A DNA stretch of 64,000 nucleotides from Euryodendron excelsum. Its lineage: Eukaryota; Streptophyta; Magnoliopsida; Ericales; Pentaphylacaceae. The notes under the pieces are model-generated. The model was given only the letters and a program-made list of their open reading frames with translations, made no database searches and was not told where the DNA came from. The position numbers and the translations under genes are program-made. The stretch lies in assembly GCA_033060915.1 (NCBI GenBank), contig CM065397.1:23079001-23143000 (forward strand), written 5' to 3'. Shown one piece after another: positions 1 to 10,099 of the stretch; within the stretch, counting starts at the first letter, position 1; each line of letters starts with the position of its first letter.

Positions 1-1775
1 TCCCAGCCCATGTCTTCATAATTGTACTCAGTTGCGGGCCAAGAGTTTTCTAGTAAATGACGTTCGGTCGCGGTATATTTTGGATGCAGAAACTCAGCAC
101 CTTATCCATCAACAACCATGTTTTTAGTAGTCTCATCCCCCAGGAACATTGGCTCCTCAATGGGCCAATCAGAAGCATCGGGCACCTCATCAGGGTCATG
201 GAGATAAATAGGGCATAATGGGAGATCCTCCTTCCCATCATCTTCTTTCTCAGTCTTCCAATCGTCCTCATAATCTTCGACCTCGGGCTCGTTGAACTCT
301 CCCCTGCCTTCCATTTCTACTAGTATCATATTGATGGTGTGATCTGGCAGAGGGTTGGTGGTCACATTAGGAGCAGGACCAGGTTTTACTAGCTGCAGAT
401 CAATGGTCTTGTTATCGATTAAGTCTTGGATCTTGTGCTTGAGAGCGAAGCAGCTTTCGGTGTCATGCCCCTGGCCACTTGAATGGTACTCATATGTAAG
501 GGCAGCATTAAAGGTTGGGGGTAGAGGACTTGGCAACGGGCGAGCAGGTATGGGTTTCAGGATGTTGTTCTTTAGAAGGCTATGATAGGCCTCGGTTTGG
601 GTGCAGGCTAAGGCGTCGAAGGTACGGATACGTCGAGTGGGTCTATTAAAGTTTGGTCGTGCTCCGGCGGGGCCATACTTAAAGGTTGGAGTAGGCATGG
701 TCAAAGTGGGTAAGGGCAGGACTTGGGGTGATTGTAGTGGGGGTCGGTATTGAGGTGGTTGGCTAGGCAGAATAGCAGACACTTCACTTTCCTTCCTGAT
801 CGTGCCCCTTGTAGTAGCCACCTTTTTGGCTATGTTGGCAGTATTGTCTCCGGTCTTGGCATAGGGGTCTGTAATTCTTCCTGTTTTGAGGCCATTTTCT
901 ATCATTTCCCCCTACATGATGAGTTCGGAGAAGCTTTTTCCCACGCTTGTGCAGAGCTTCTCATAGAATATACCTTAGAAAGTATGTACGAATAGTTGTA
1001 CGTACTCCTTTTCCTCCAACGGGGGATTAACTTATGCAGCGGCCTCCCTCCATCTTAGGGCGTATGCTTTAAAGCTCTCCTTCTCACCCTTGCTCATCAT
1101 CATCAAGGACCAGCGATCGGAAGTGAGATCGATGTTGTGACGGTAATGGGCTTTGAACGCATTGACTAGCTCCATCCAGGTGGTGATCTTCCTTAAGTCC
1201 AGACGAGCGAACCATTGCAGAGCCAACCTTCTGAGGCTATGTTGGAATAACTGCATAAGGAGCTTCGGGTCGTTGCCATGTCCACTAAGCGCTCCAGCAT
1301 ATAGACAAAGATGAGTAACGGGGTTACCGGTACCGTCATACTTTTGAAAGTCAGGCATTTTAAACTTAGCAGGTCTCGAGTGGTCAGGGAAGAAACAGAG
1401 CTCATCATAAGAAGTGAACCCGTAAGCATCGTGGCCGTGGAGACTTCGCAATGAATCTTCCAGTCCTTGGATTTTCAGACTAAGAGGATCTAGAGAGGCC
1501 TTCTTTATAGCAGGTAAAAGCAATATGGTCTCTTCTTCTTCAGTGTTGACTCCTTTGACATCTTCCTTAGTCCTCCCAGCATTGTCGGACTGACGCATGA
1601 TTCTTGGATTAGCGAGTTCAAGGTCTTTGGATGAAGTCATAGATGATGACGAGACTGCAGTAACATCCTTCATGACCAGAGTTTGAATGAGTTTGAGCAT
1701 CTCATCCATCTTAGTCCTTATTTCGTTGACTTCCTCTCGAGAGACTTGAGAGGATCCTTCAGGGTTAGCAGCCAT
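1..1775 (-). pseudogene. gag: Ty3/gypsy Gag polyprotein, decayed (copy A)
   Basis: One reading frame runs from ATG at 1775 to the left edge, broken by four in-frame stops at 1034-1032, 977-975, 914-912 and 104-102. The N-terminus (residues about 12-35) looks like a coiled coil. Residues about 138-247 are the retrotransposon Gag core, with PDFQKYDGTGNP, LQWFARLD and FKAYALRWREAAA. After the stops come a proline-rich stretch (roughly 640-770) and a knuckle-like YHSSGQGHDTESC followed by LKHKIQDLID (417-494). That His/Cys box is typical of Gag C-termini in this lineage but lacks the first cysteine of a classical CCHC knuckle. Gag would form the virus-like particle and bind element RNA. The frame stays open beyond the last stop to base 1, so the homology continues outside. 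The start is chosen because a splice-acceptor-like CAG lies at 1865-1867, 90 bases upstream. Confidence 0.9.
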
Positions 1776-3313
1776 CAGTAATGCTCTTTGACAGGTAATA
1801 ATGGGATTCCTAGGTGGATGTTGCCCTTTCTTGGGAGCAATGTTGACTCAGCGCAAGGTGACTTCTGTAAATAGAAATAGAAGAGGAAGAAAGAAAAAGA
1901 CAAAAACACAAGTCCCAAGTCAGTTTTTTGGTTTTTAGAAAGCTTTATGCAATGCATGTTCTAGGGTGCCCCTTTTTAGGAGGGAAACTAGTCATGATGT
2001 ATTGGCTCACTTTTGGAGATAGGGGGTTTGCCCCTGTATACAGATACCTTATTGTCAAGTAGGAACCTTCAGCCATCCATGCATTCATTCTCAAAAATAA
2101 AAACAATACATTGAATTTTAGGTTTAAGATACAAAAGAATTGAAACACATTTTAATAGGGGGAGGGGGAACATTTTCCTTTGGACTTCCACCTATCTACT
2201 TTTACAAAGGGAAAACCTAAATTACTCTTGAGTCTTCAGATTCGCCTTTGTTGGATTTGATATCGAGGAGGTCGCTGAGAGACCTTGTTGATTGATTGCC
2301 CCTTGTCTTCTTGGCAACCATATCTCTGTGAGCATAGAGGGATTGGGGCCCCTCTTATGGAATGGAGTGAGATGCATGCAATGAGTCCTTAGGGTTACGC
2401 AAGAACCCTTAGGGTTTGGGTAGGTTTAATGCAAGGGAGAGTGGCGTTGGTGTCATTCTCAACGGGTTGATCATAGGCATGAAAATGCAGTGATTTGAGA
2501 TACTTGGAACTCTTGTCTTGACATGGAGTATTGAATGCATGAACATGGATATACAAAGAGTATAAGGAGAGAAGGTACAGTTGAAGTAAACATGTATGCA
2601 TGAGCAGTTGAATAGGCATTATAACAGTATGAATACAGTCAGTATAACAGCAGGAATAGACAAGTATGAATGAAAGTAAGAGCAGTGGCCCTTTCCTCCG
2701 TGATTTTGAAAACTATGCTCGTATCTTAAATCTGGCAGAGGTTCGGCTATGCATGGTGTCTGTATGAGTATGAGGTTGAGAGTTGACTAATGCGTCCTAA
2801 AAAGGCTCGGTCCCCGGATCTTTAAACCTAGGCCCACTCGAGGTGGTGCCATGATCGGTTGGTGATCCGAGGGGGGAACCATCAAGAGGCCGTAGGCGAA
2901 GAAACTGACACAGCATCTTGCCCACAACCAATATACCGTTCCCCCTTTCTAACTAGAAAGGACATATCAGGGTATGCAAGTATGCAGAATGCAAGTGCAC
3001 ATACAGTGTGTGTGTGATTTTTAAAAGTGGAGGAAAGAGCCCAACAATTCCCATTCATCCTGTTCATCACATTCATGCATAGTAGTTAATAAAACTTAAG
3101 CAAAAAGCACACCTACAAAACAAAGATGCAAGTGTTAGTATGTGGATGACAACATAATACAAGATAATATGAATAAATGCATGTTTTTTTTTTAAAACAA
3201 TTTTGAAAATTTAGTTTTGAAAATTTAAAGTGAATAGGATTGAACCAAGTTAATTGAAGACTCTACATGAGTGAAGGGTAAAGAGATATGACTACGGCCT
3301 AACCCTCTAAGTT
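1776..3313 (-). other. Untranslated leader between PBS and gag (copy A)
   Basis: No credible gene is present. The same leader recurs at 18533-19967 (B), 24935-25890 (E) and 55020-56428 (L), with well-conserved blocks at 2222-2370 and 2800-2960. Its length and conservation without coding potential fit packaging, dimerisation or splicing signals, which is inference. A minus-strand acceptor (long pyrimidine tract, then TTTACAG) lies at 1865-1910. Confidence 0.75.
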
Positions 3314-3331
3314 TCCCCAGCGGAGTCGCCA
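3314..3331 (-). promoter_or_regulatory. Primer-binding site, copy A
   Basis: The minus strand reads TGGCGACTCCGCTGGGGA, two bases inside the LTR terminus GCGCGACA. The leading TGG complements a tRNA CCA end. From memory the rest matches a plant tRNA-Arg 3' end, the primer reported for Ogre-like elements; I could not verify this by alignment. Confidence 0.8.
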
Positions 3332-3849
3332 GCTGTCGCGCCTAGATTTTTCGCACTTGAGGAATACTAACACAAGCGGGAAAAATGATGTACTCTCTCG
3401 TTAGAACTCACTCTCCTAGAAGAATGAGTGCGACTAGGTTTGAATTAAAAATAGATTTGAATAAAGGGCTTTTGAAAAAAGTTTGGAGTCGCGCACCTAA
3501 CTTGATTAAGGTAATTTAGGTCACCTAAAAACTAAGAATAATCCGAAGACTACACTTAAGGTTTTTGGAAAACGATTTGAAAATATCACCTCAAGAGAGG
3601 GTTTTTTAGAAAACAGGTTGTTTGGCAACCTTTGGAAAATATTTAGTCCTTTTTTAGAAAAATAACTCCGTTTTGGTCTTTGAAAACAATGATCTAGGTT
3701 CGGAGGTTGGTTACGTGTAGGGAAGACGCACTAAGCCATCACTCCACCCCGCCCTTTCGGTACCTACATGTCAATCTACCCTGGATTTACTTATGAGAGT
3801 CTTTAACTAACTAATGGTTCAATCCTATCCACTTTGAAAAAAAATAATG

Positions 3850-5880
3850 TTTAGAAAAACATGATGCATGATATGCAAGTGCAATAGAAGAGAGAAATTG
3901 GAAGATAGATTTGGAAAGAGACTGATTTGAAATTGATTTGATTTGAAAATAGATTTGAAATTGAAAATTTTGAGAAATTAGAAATAGAAATTTGAAATTG
4001 GAAGCTTGAAAATAGATTAGAGATTTGAAAAGATTGTAGAATTTGAGATTTGGATAATGTGGAGGAATTTGAGATTTGAAAGAAATTGTGACCGCACCTA
4101 TAAAGGTTGCCTATGTATCCTTTTGAAGGAATCAGGTCAGTCATAGTTCGGACAAGAGTCCGATTGAAAAGAGATTGGAAATTAAATTGGAAGATTGTGA
4201 GATTGAACTTTGAATAGAGGATTGAAAATTGAAATTTAGAATTCTGGAATTGAAGAGATTGGATTTTGATTTGAAAAGATAAAACTTGGAAGAAAGATTT
4301 AGACTTGTTTTGGAAAGATGGAGGTTTAGGAAACCTAAACTTAGGAAAGACAGGAGACTTTGGAAAGATTTGAGATTTAGAAAGATTTGACTCGAATGTT
4401 AGACTTGGAAGACTTGGAAAGATTGGATTTTAGGAAATGTTCGAATTAGGAAAGGTCCGATTTAGGAAAGTTTCGAATTAGGAAAGTTTCATTTTTGGAA
4501 AGTTTTAACATAGGAAAGTTTGGAATTTAAGAAAGTTTCAACTTAGGAAAGTTTTGAATTTAAGAAAATTTCAACTTGGGAAAGTTTTGTTTAAGAAAGG
4601 TTTAGAATTTGGAAAGTTTCAAGTTAAGAAAGTTTTTAAATTTAGAAAGATTTTAGATTTGGGAAGATTTGAAATTTTAGGAAAGCTTAGAATTTAGAAA
4701 GTTTGGAAGTTTAGAAAGATTTAACTTAAGAAAGTTTTGAATTTAGAAAAACTTTGAATTTGGAAAGATTTGAAATTTGGAAAGTTTAAGATTTAGAAAG
4801 TTTTAGAATTTTAGAAAATCTTGAGATTAGGAAAGGTTTGAGTTTAGGAAAAGTTTGAAAACTTAGGTTTGAAAAGTTAAGATTTGAAGAGAAGGTAGAA
4901 TTAGGAAATATTTGAAAGTTGAGTTTTAAAATTTAGAAAAGCTTCTTATGTTCAAGTTTTGGAAACTTAAGATTTAGGAAAGTGGAAGTTTAGGAAGGAT
5001 TTGAATTATGAAAGAGTTGGATTAGGAAGGGATTGGATTTGGTTTCTAAAAGAGAAAGTTTGATTTTATTTCCAAAAACGGAGGACGGGATCTAGTTTCC
5101 TAAACGGGAAGATTAGATTTAGTTTCCTAAAGGGAAGGTAGGATTTGGCAAGGATTTGGAAAGGGAGATTCTAGAAACCCTAGATTTGAAAGTGTAGAAT
5201 TTTAACGTAGAAAAGAGGTTTTGGAAATGTGTATAGTTTGGATGTAGAAAACGAGAGGTTTTGGAAACCTAGGTTTGGGGCAAAGTTTGAAAATCATGTT
5301 TTTAGAAAGAAAATTAGGGTTTCCTAATTTTGGGTTCTAGGACTTGACTTGGACTCTAAGGAAAGAGAATTTTTAGAAAGTGCGTTTTTGGAAACGAAGG
5401 TTTTCTAGAAGGGAATCCTAGGGAGGAGTTTTTGGAAAGTGAATTTGAAGATAGAGTTTTTGGAAAAAATTTTTAAAGAGAAAGAGTTTTTGGAAAGTTT
5501 GTTTTTGGAAACAAAGATTTTGGAAGGAAATCCTAGAGAGGAGTTTTTGGGAAGTGAATTTTGAAGATAAAGATTTTGGAAAGAGATTTTAAAAAGAACG
5601 AGTTTTAGAAGGAAAACCCTAGAGGGGAGTTTCTAGAAGGAAGATTTTGGAAAGAGAGTTTTTGGAAAGATTTGTAGGGAAAGTTTTTTAGAAAGTGGAT
5701 TTTGGGGAACATGTTTTGTAAAGGAGTTGAAAAAGGGAGTTTTGAAAAATAGATTTTGGAGGGTGTTTTTGAAAACAACTTTGGAAAGAAGAGTTTTAGG
5801 AAAGTATGTCGAAAAAGAGATTTTTAGGAAGGGATTTTTGGAAAGAGAATTTTTTGAAAAGTGTAAAAACATCTCACTTT
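3850..5880. repeat. Strand-asymmetric low-complexity tract in LTR A
   Basis: About 2 kb of degenerate short repeats of the type TTTAGGAAAG on the plus strand, so CTTTCCTAAA in element sense. The sense strand is almost devoid of G. Equivalent tracts lie in all long LTRs: 20520-21530 (B), 22730-24110 (D), 35110-37040 (J), 42820-44470 (K), 45120-46950 and 57000-58540 (L), 62010-63560 (H). ORFs rich in S, F, K, L and P here are compositional. Confidence 0.8.
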
Positions 5881-6750
5881 CCTAAAGCAATTCTAACCAT
5901 AAGAGGGTTAGAAGCGCTTTAAGAAAGTGGTTTTGAAAACAAGGAGATTTGAAAATATGGACTGCATCGGTCCCTTTAAATGTAACACTTTCCTAAAGCG
6001 ACCCTAGCCATGGAAAAGCTAGAATCACCCTAGAATTGTGATTTTGAAAACAAGTTTTGAAAAAGGAGATTTTGTTGCAATTTTAAAAACGAGTTTGAAA
6101 ACGATTTTGAAAACAACTTTGAAAACGATTTTTGGAAGATGCAAGATCATGATATGCACAATGCAAATTTGGGGTCGTGAACATACAAGGCTAAGGCTTC
6201 ACCACATAATCAAGGGAGCCGGACCCATGTGGTCTCCGGTTAGACTAGAAGAAAGCCCCCGACACGGTGACTCTCCAATAGCCCAATCCTACACATGGAC
6301 TGGGAATCCCCTTGTTTCAAGCATGCAAAGAAAGGAGGGGGAAAGAGATCGGGGATTAAAATAGAGAAAACCCAAGTGGGTTAGGAGAGAGAAGAGAGAG
6401 GGGGAAGTGCGAAAATTTAAATGGAGAACCTACCTTGTATCTTGTTTATTTTGCGCGCCTTGCTTTCTTCGGTCTTCTTCTTAATCTTCGTCTTCAATCT
6501 TCAAAAGCCGCCTCCAAACTTCAAACTTCAGATTGCAACTCTTTAAGTCTTCGAAGGAGGGTTGAAGGTTAGTGTATGAGTGTATGGGGGTGTGTTTGAG
6601 TGTATAGGAGGCTAGGGTTTAGTGTATGGTGGCTAGGGTTTGGAAAACCTAAGGAGGCTAGGGTTTAGGGAGTGCTCGAGCTCTGTATATCGAATTATAT
6701 GATTTTTAAACTGAGTTAACGGATCCTTTTCACACTGGAAGAGGCTCTGT

Positions 6751-6880
6751 ATTTATAGAGGGAGGAATACACTGGCGCCTGTTGCAGTGGCGCCAGGCCA
6801 AACTTTACACTAGCGCCATTAGGAGTGGCGCCAATCCATTTTTTGGCTTGGTACCACTACTAGTGGCGCCAGCCATTTAG
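6751..6880 (-). promoter_or_regulatory. LTR core promoter, copy A
   Basis: A TATA box (CTATAAATAC in sense; TATAAAT at 6757-6751) is preceded within about 120 bp by several GGCGCC palindromes, many inside TGGCGCCAC or GTGGCGCCA. The same arrangement occurs in the D, H, J, K and L LTRs. Confidence 0.7.
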
Positions 6881-7832
6881 GAAATGTTTAAGGTCGGCAA
6901 GCAACGTATCTTTGACTAGATTTGGGCGCCTGTACTAGTGACTACCATGCAATTTTTAGCATAGCTTCACTAGGAGCGGCTCTGAAAAGTCCGGGAATGA
7001 TTTGAAGGAGCCGAGAATGACCCGGAAGGCCGGAAAAGAGCAGGAAGAATTAAAATAGTGTCCTGGAGGTTTTTGACTTGAAAAATGAGTATGAGATGTG
7101 TCGGAAGGGTTGACCGAGCCTTTAGGGGCAAAACGGTCAATCGGACCGGGAAACTGCCAGGACAGACTCAGACTGTCTCGGAAGAAGACTTGGGATTTGG
7201 AAACATTATTTAGAATGTTCCCAAAGGTTGCCGGTTTGATTCCTAGAGCCGGCGTAATCAGAAAAGGAGACCGGCCCACCAGGGGCAAAACGGTCATTTC
7301 GCACCGGGTTTGCCGGAACTGACTCAAAATGATTCGGAAAGGTAAAGGGAGGTTGAGAACACTATAAAAAGTATTCTCAGGGCATTACCGGTTTGATACC
7401 CAGAGCCGGTGTGGTCGGAAAAGGAGACTGGCCCACCAGGGGCAAAACGGTCATTTCGCGCCGGTTTGCCAGAACTGACTCGGAATGATCCGGAAAGGTA
7501 AAGGAAGGTTGAGAATATTATAAGAAGTAATCTCAGAGGGTTACCGGTTTGATACCCTGAGCCGATGTGGTTCCTGGGGCATTCGGATGCTTAAGGGTAA
7601 AATGGTCATCTTGACCGGAAAGTCTTGGAAAAGGTCCAAAGGGCAGTTTGGTCATTTTTCACCGAAGTGGGCTAACAGACACTGGTGTTGACCTGGGTTT
7701 TGAGTGTTTCCGCCACTCCGACGGCAGTCGTCGTGACACAGGGGTTTGTTGGCAATTCCCTATATCGACCTATTTATGAGTATTTTCGCTACTCTAATGG
7801 TTAGGATATTTACGAGTATTTTCACTACTTGG

Positions 7833-8365
7833 ACCGTCTCGAGAAATAAACTGTCTAGAGAGATGGATTAGAAAGGGGACTTACTGCCTTCAAAAAGCCG
7901 TGCCTGAATTGGAACCGTCTCGAGGAATAAACTGTCTCGAGAGTGGGATTAGAAAGGGGTCTTACCGTCTTCAAAAAGACGTGCCTGAGTTGGAACCGTC
8001 TCGAGGAATAAACTGTCTCAAAAGAGGGATTGGAAAAGGGGTCTTACCGTCTTCAAAAAGACGTGCCTGGGTTGGAACCGTCTCAAGGAATAAACTGTCT
8101 CGAGAGAGGGATTGGAAAGGAGTCTTATCGTCTTCGAAAAGACGTGCCTGGGTTGGAACCGTCTCGAGGAATAAACTGTCTCGAGAGTGGGATTGGAAAG
8201 GGGACTTACCGTCTTCGAAAAGACGTGCCTGGATTGGAACCGTCTCGAGGAATAAACTGTCTCGAGAGGGGGATTGGAAAGGGGACTTACCGTCTTCGAA
8301 AAGACGTGCCTAGATTGGAACCTTCTCGAAGAATAAACTTTCTCGAGAGTGGGATTGGAAAGGAA
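7833..8365 (-). repeat. 81-bp tandem array, 7 units (LTR A)
   Basis: Units begin near 7833, 7915, 7996, 8078, 8159, 8240 and 8321, a steady 81-82 bp period. On the plus strand each holds CCGTCTCGAGGAATAAACTG, a second CTCGAGAG, and a hairpin of CGTCTT and AAGACG around a 4-base loop. The period equals 27 codons, which explains repetitive ORFs on both strands. Confidence 0.92.
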
Positions 8366-8547
8366 CAATGCCCCTAAGGGCATTTTGGTCATTTTGCCTC
8401 TATTTGGGCCTGGTGGGCCTGCGAGGCGAAAGATAGGCGGGATTTGGACTTTGAAAGTTGGTTTTGGTTGGAATACGCCCACAATTATTTGAAAACAAGT
8501 CTGGATGGAGTGTAGACTGCTGAGTGGTCAAAAATGGGGTGCTTACA

Positions 8548-8610
8548 CATGTGACACTTACTCTATCGTTTTCAGTCTTTAACAAGCAAAGACAGAAAAA
8601 GAGAGGCAGT
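8548..8610 (+). mobile_element. Copy D internal 3' tail with polypurine tract
   Basis: This plus-strand remnant matches, in reverse, the bases beside the 3' LTRs of B (11923 onward) and L (49470 onward). It ends in the purine tract AGAAAAAGAGAGGCAG (8594-8609), directly before an LTR start at 8611. It would prime plus-strand DNA synthesis of element D, whose remaining interior lies left of inserted copy A. Confidence 0.8.
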
Positions 8611-10099
8611 TGTATGCACCCCATTTTTACCCGTTCGGCAGTCTCCAGTCCATCCGAACTTGTATTCAAGTCAATATGGACGTATTCCAATCTAAATCAA
8701 CTTTCTAAATCTAATCCTTTCAATCAATTACTTCACAGGCCCTTCGGGCCTAAATAGAGGCAAAATGACTAAAACGCCCTTGGGGGCGTTAATCGGTCCA
8801 ATTCTAATAGGCACGTCTTTCCGAAGACGGTAAGTCCCCTTTCCAATTTCATTTTCAATTCCAATTCCAATTCCAATTCTAATTCCAATTAAATTTGGCG
8901 CACCTTTCGAAAAAGTTGATTCCTCAAGGTGGTAAGACCCATCCAATCCGGCACGTTCCTGAGTGAACTCTTCGAAACGGTAAGTCCCTTCAAACTCGTC
9001 AACCGGGACGAGACCCCAAGTCCCCTAGATGGTAGAACGGTCCACCTTTGGTGCCTGCTAGCCCGCTAATGCAGAAATGTCCGTTTCGGCACGCCTTTTG
9101 AGAAAGTTGATTCCACAGGCGTTAAGTCCATTTAGTAGCTTTCCAAGATCAAGCAGTCTCGTGAATGATCGCGAACCATCAGAGTAGTGGAAGTACTCAC
9201 AAACAGGTCGACATAGGGAATTTCCAACAAACCCCTGTATCACGGGACCGCCGTCAGAGTGGTGAAAACACTAGAAACCCAGGTCAACACCAGTGCCTGC
9301 TAGCCTACTCCGGTAAAAAATGACCAAACTGCCCCTAGGGCCATTTTCGACATGTTTCTCGAGAAAGTACCTAAGTCCTCAGAACGGTAAGTCCACCTTT
9401 CCAAGATTGTCTTAAAATCAATTCGGCATGATTAGGTGTCTTCTAGTAAGTTTTGGGCCCAATTTCGAGACTTTCCGGTTAAGATGACTATTTTGCCCCT
9501 AGGCATCGGAGCACCCCGGGAACCTTACCGGCTCTGGGTATCAAATTGGTAACCTCCCAAGAATGCATTTTATAGCATTCCCGACCTTTCATTATCTTGC
9601 CGGATCATTTCGAGTCAATTCCGACAAATCCAGTGCAAAATGACCGTTTTGCCCTTGACGGGCCAGTTGCCTTTTCCGGCCACACTGGCTTTGGGTATCA
9701 AACTGGTAACCTCCTACGACATTCTAAATAATGTTTCCAAACCTCGAGTCTTCTTCTGGGACATTTCGAGTCCATCCCGGTAGTTTTCCAATCCAATTGA
9801 CCGTTTTGCCCCTAATGGCCCGATCGACCTTTCCAACACATCATGTCATCATTTTTCAAGTCTATTACCTTCAAGATACTATTCTAAGGGTTCTTATCCC
9901 TTTCCGGCCTTCCAGGTCATTCTCAGCCCCTTCAAATCATTCGCAGAGCTTCTAGAGTCACTACTAGTGAAGCCAAGCTAAAAATTGCATGGTAGTCACT
10001 AGTACAGGCGCCCAAATCTACTGAAGATACGTTGCTTGCCGACCTTAAAACTTTTCTAAGTGGCTGGCGCAACTCGTAGTGGCGCCAAGCCAATATTTG
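8611..10099 (+). mobile_element. Copy D 3' LTR, left part (U3)
   Basis: It starts TGTATGCACCCC and contains the U3 half: one copy of the 81-bp-array core (about 8810-8850) instead of an array, and a short (CAATTC)-type run near 8850-8890. It also has recurring TGACCGTTTTGCCCC-like motifs (for example 9799-9813). It breaks at GCCAATATTTG (10089-10099), which recurs at 21762-21772 where the LTR resumes. No gene. Confidence 0.85.

Larger units (their letters stand above)
1..8547 (-). mobile_element. Copy A: 5' portion of a giant-LTR Ty3/gypsy element
   Basis: The element runs on the minus strand from its 5' LTR (3334-8547) through a PBS (3314-3331), a 1.5-kb leader and a decayed gag gene, and leaves the window at base 1. 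The LTR ends show TG...CA: on the minus strand it starts TGTAAGCACCCC at 8547 and ends GCGCGACA at 3334. Its right flank (8548-8610) is the 3' internal tail of copy D in the opposite orientation, so A inserted into D. The other end and target-site duplication are outside the window. The roughly 5.2-kb LTR is typical of Ogre-like Tat-lineage elements; that lineage call is inference because no RT is visible here. Confidence 0.88.
3334..8547 (-). mobile_element. 5' LTR of copy A (5.2 kb)
   Basis: This is the longest LTR copy in the window. In sense (minus) order it has an 81-bp tandem array (7833-8365) and U3 repeats of about 156 bp with CCGGTTTGAT at 7231, 7388 and 7543 (three copies, against two in J and L). 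Next come GGCGCC palindromes with a TATA box (6751-6880), telo-box motifs (6600-6680) and a splice-donor-like AAG|GTAGGT at 6428-6436. Then follow a long purine/T low-complexity tract (3850-5880 on the plus strand), the conserved GACCGCACC...GTTGCC block (about 4090-4145) and the TGTCGCGCC terminus. Short ORFs across it are low-complexity shadows. Confidence 0.88.

Noticed and set aside
6600..6680. Interstitial telomere tract
   Set aside because: The AAACCCTA motifs are isolated and separated by unrelated bases, not a tandem TTTAGGG array.
7833..8365. Possible CRISPR array
   Set aside because: The whole 81-bp unit is repeated without variable spacers, and the context is a plant LTR.
7900..8482. 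Repetitive 115-154 codon ORFs on both strands
   Set aside because: They arise because the 81-bp repeat is a multiple of three and lacks stops in several frames. The same happens at 38648-39356, 48714-49409 and 60155-60853.
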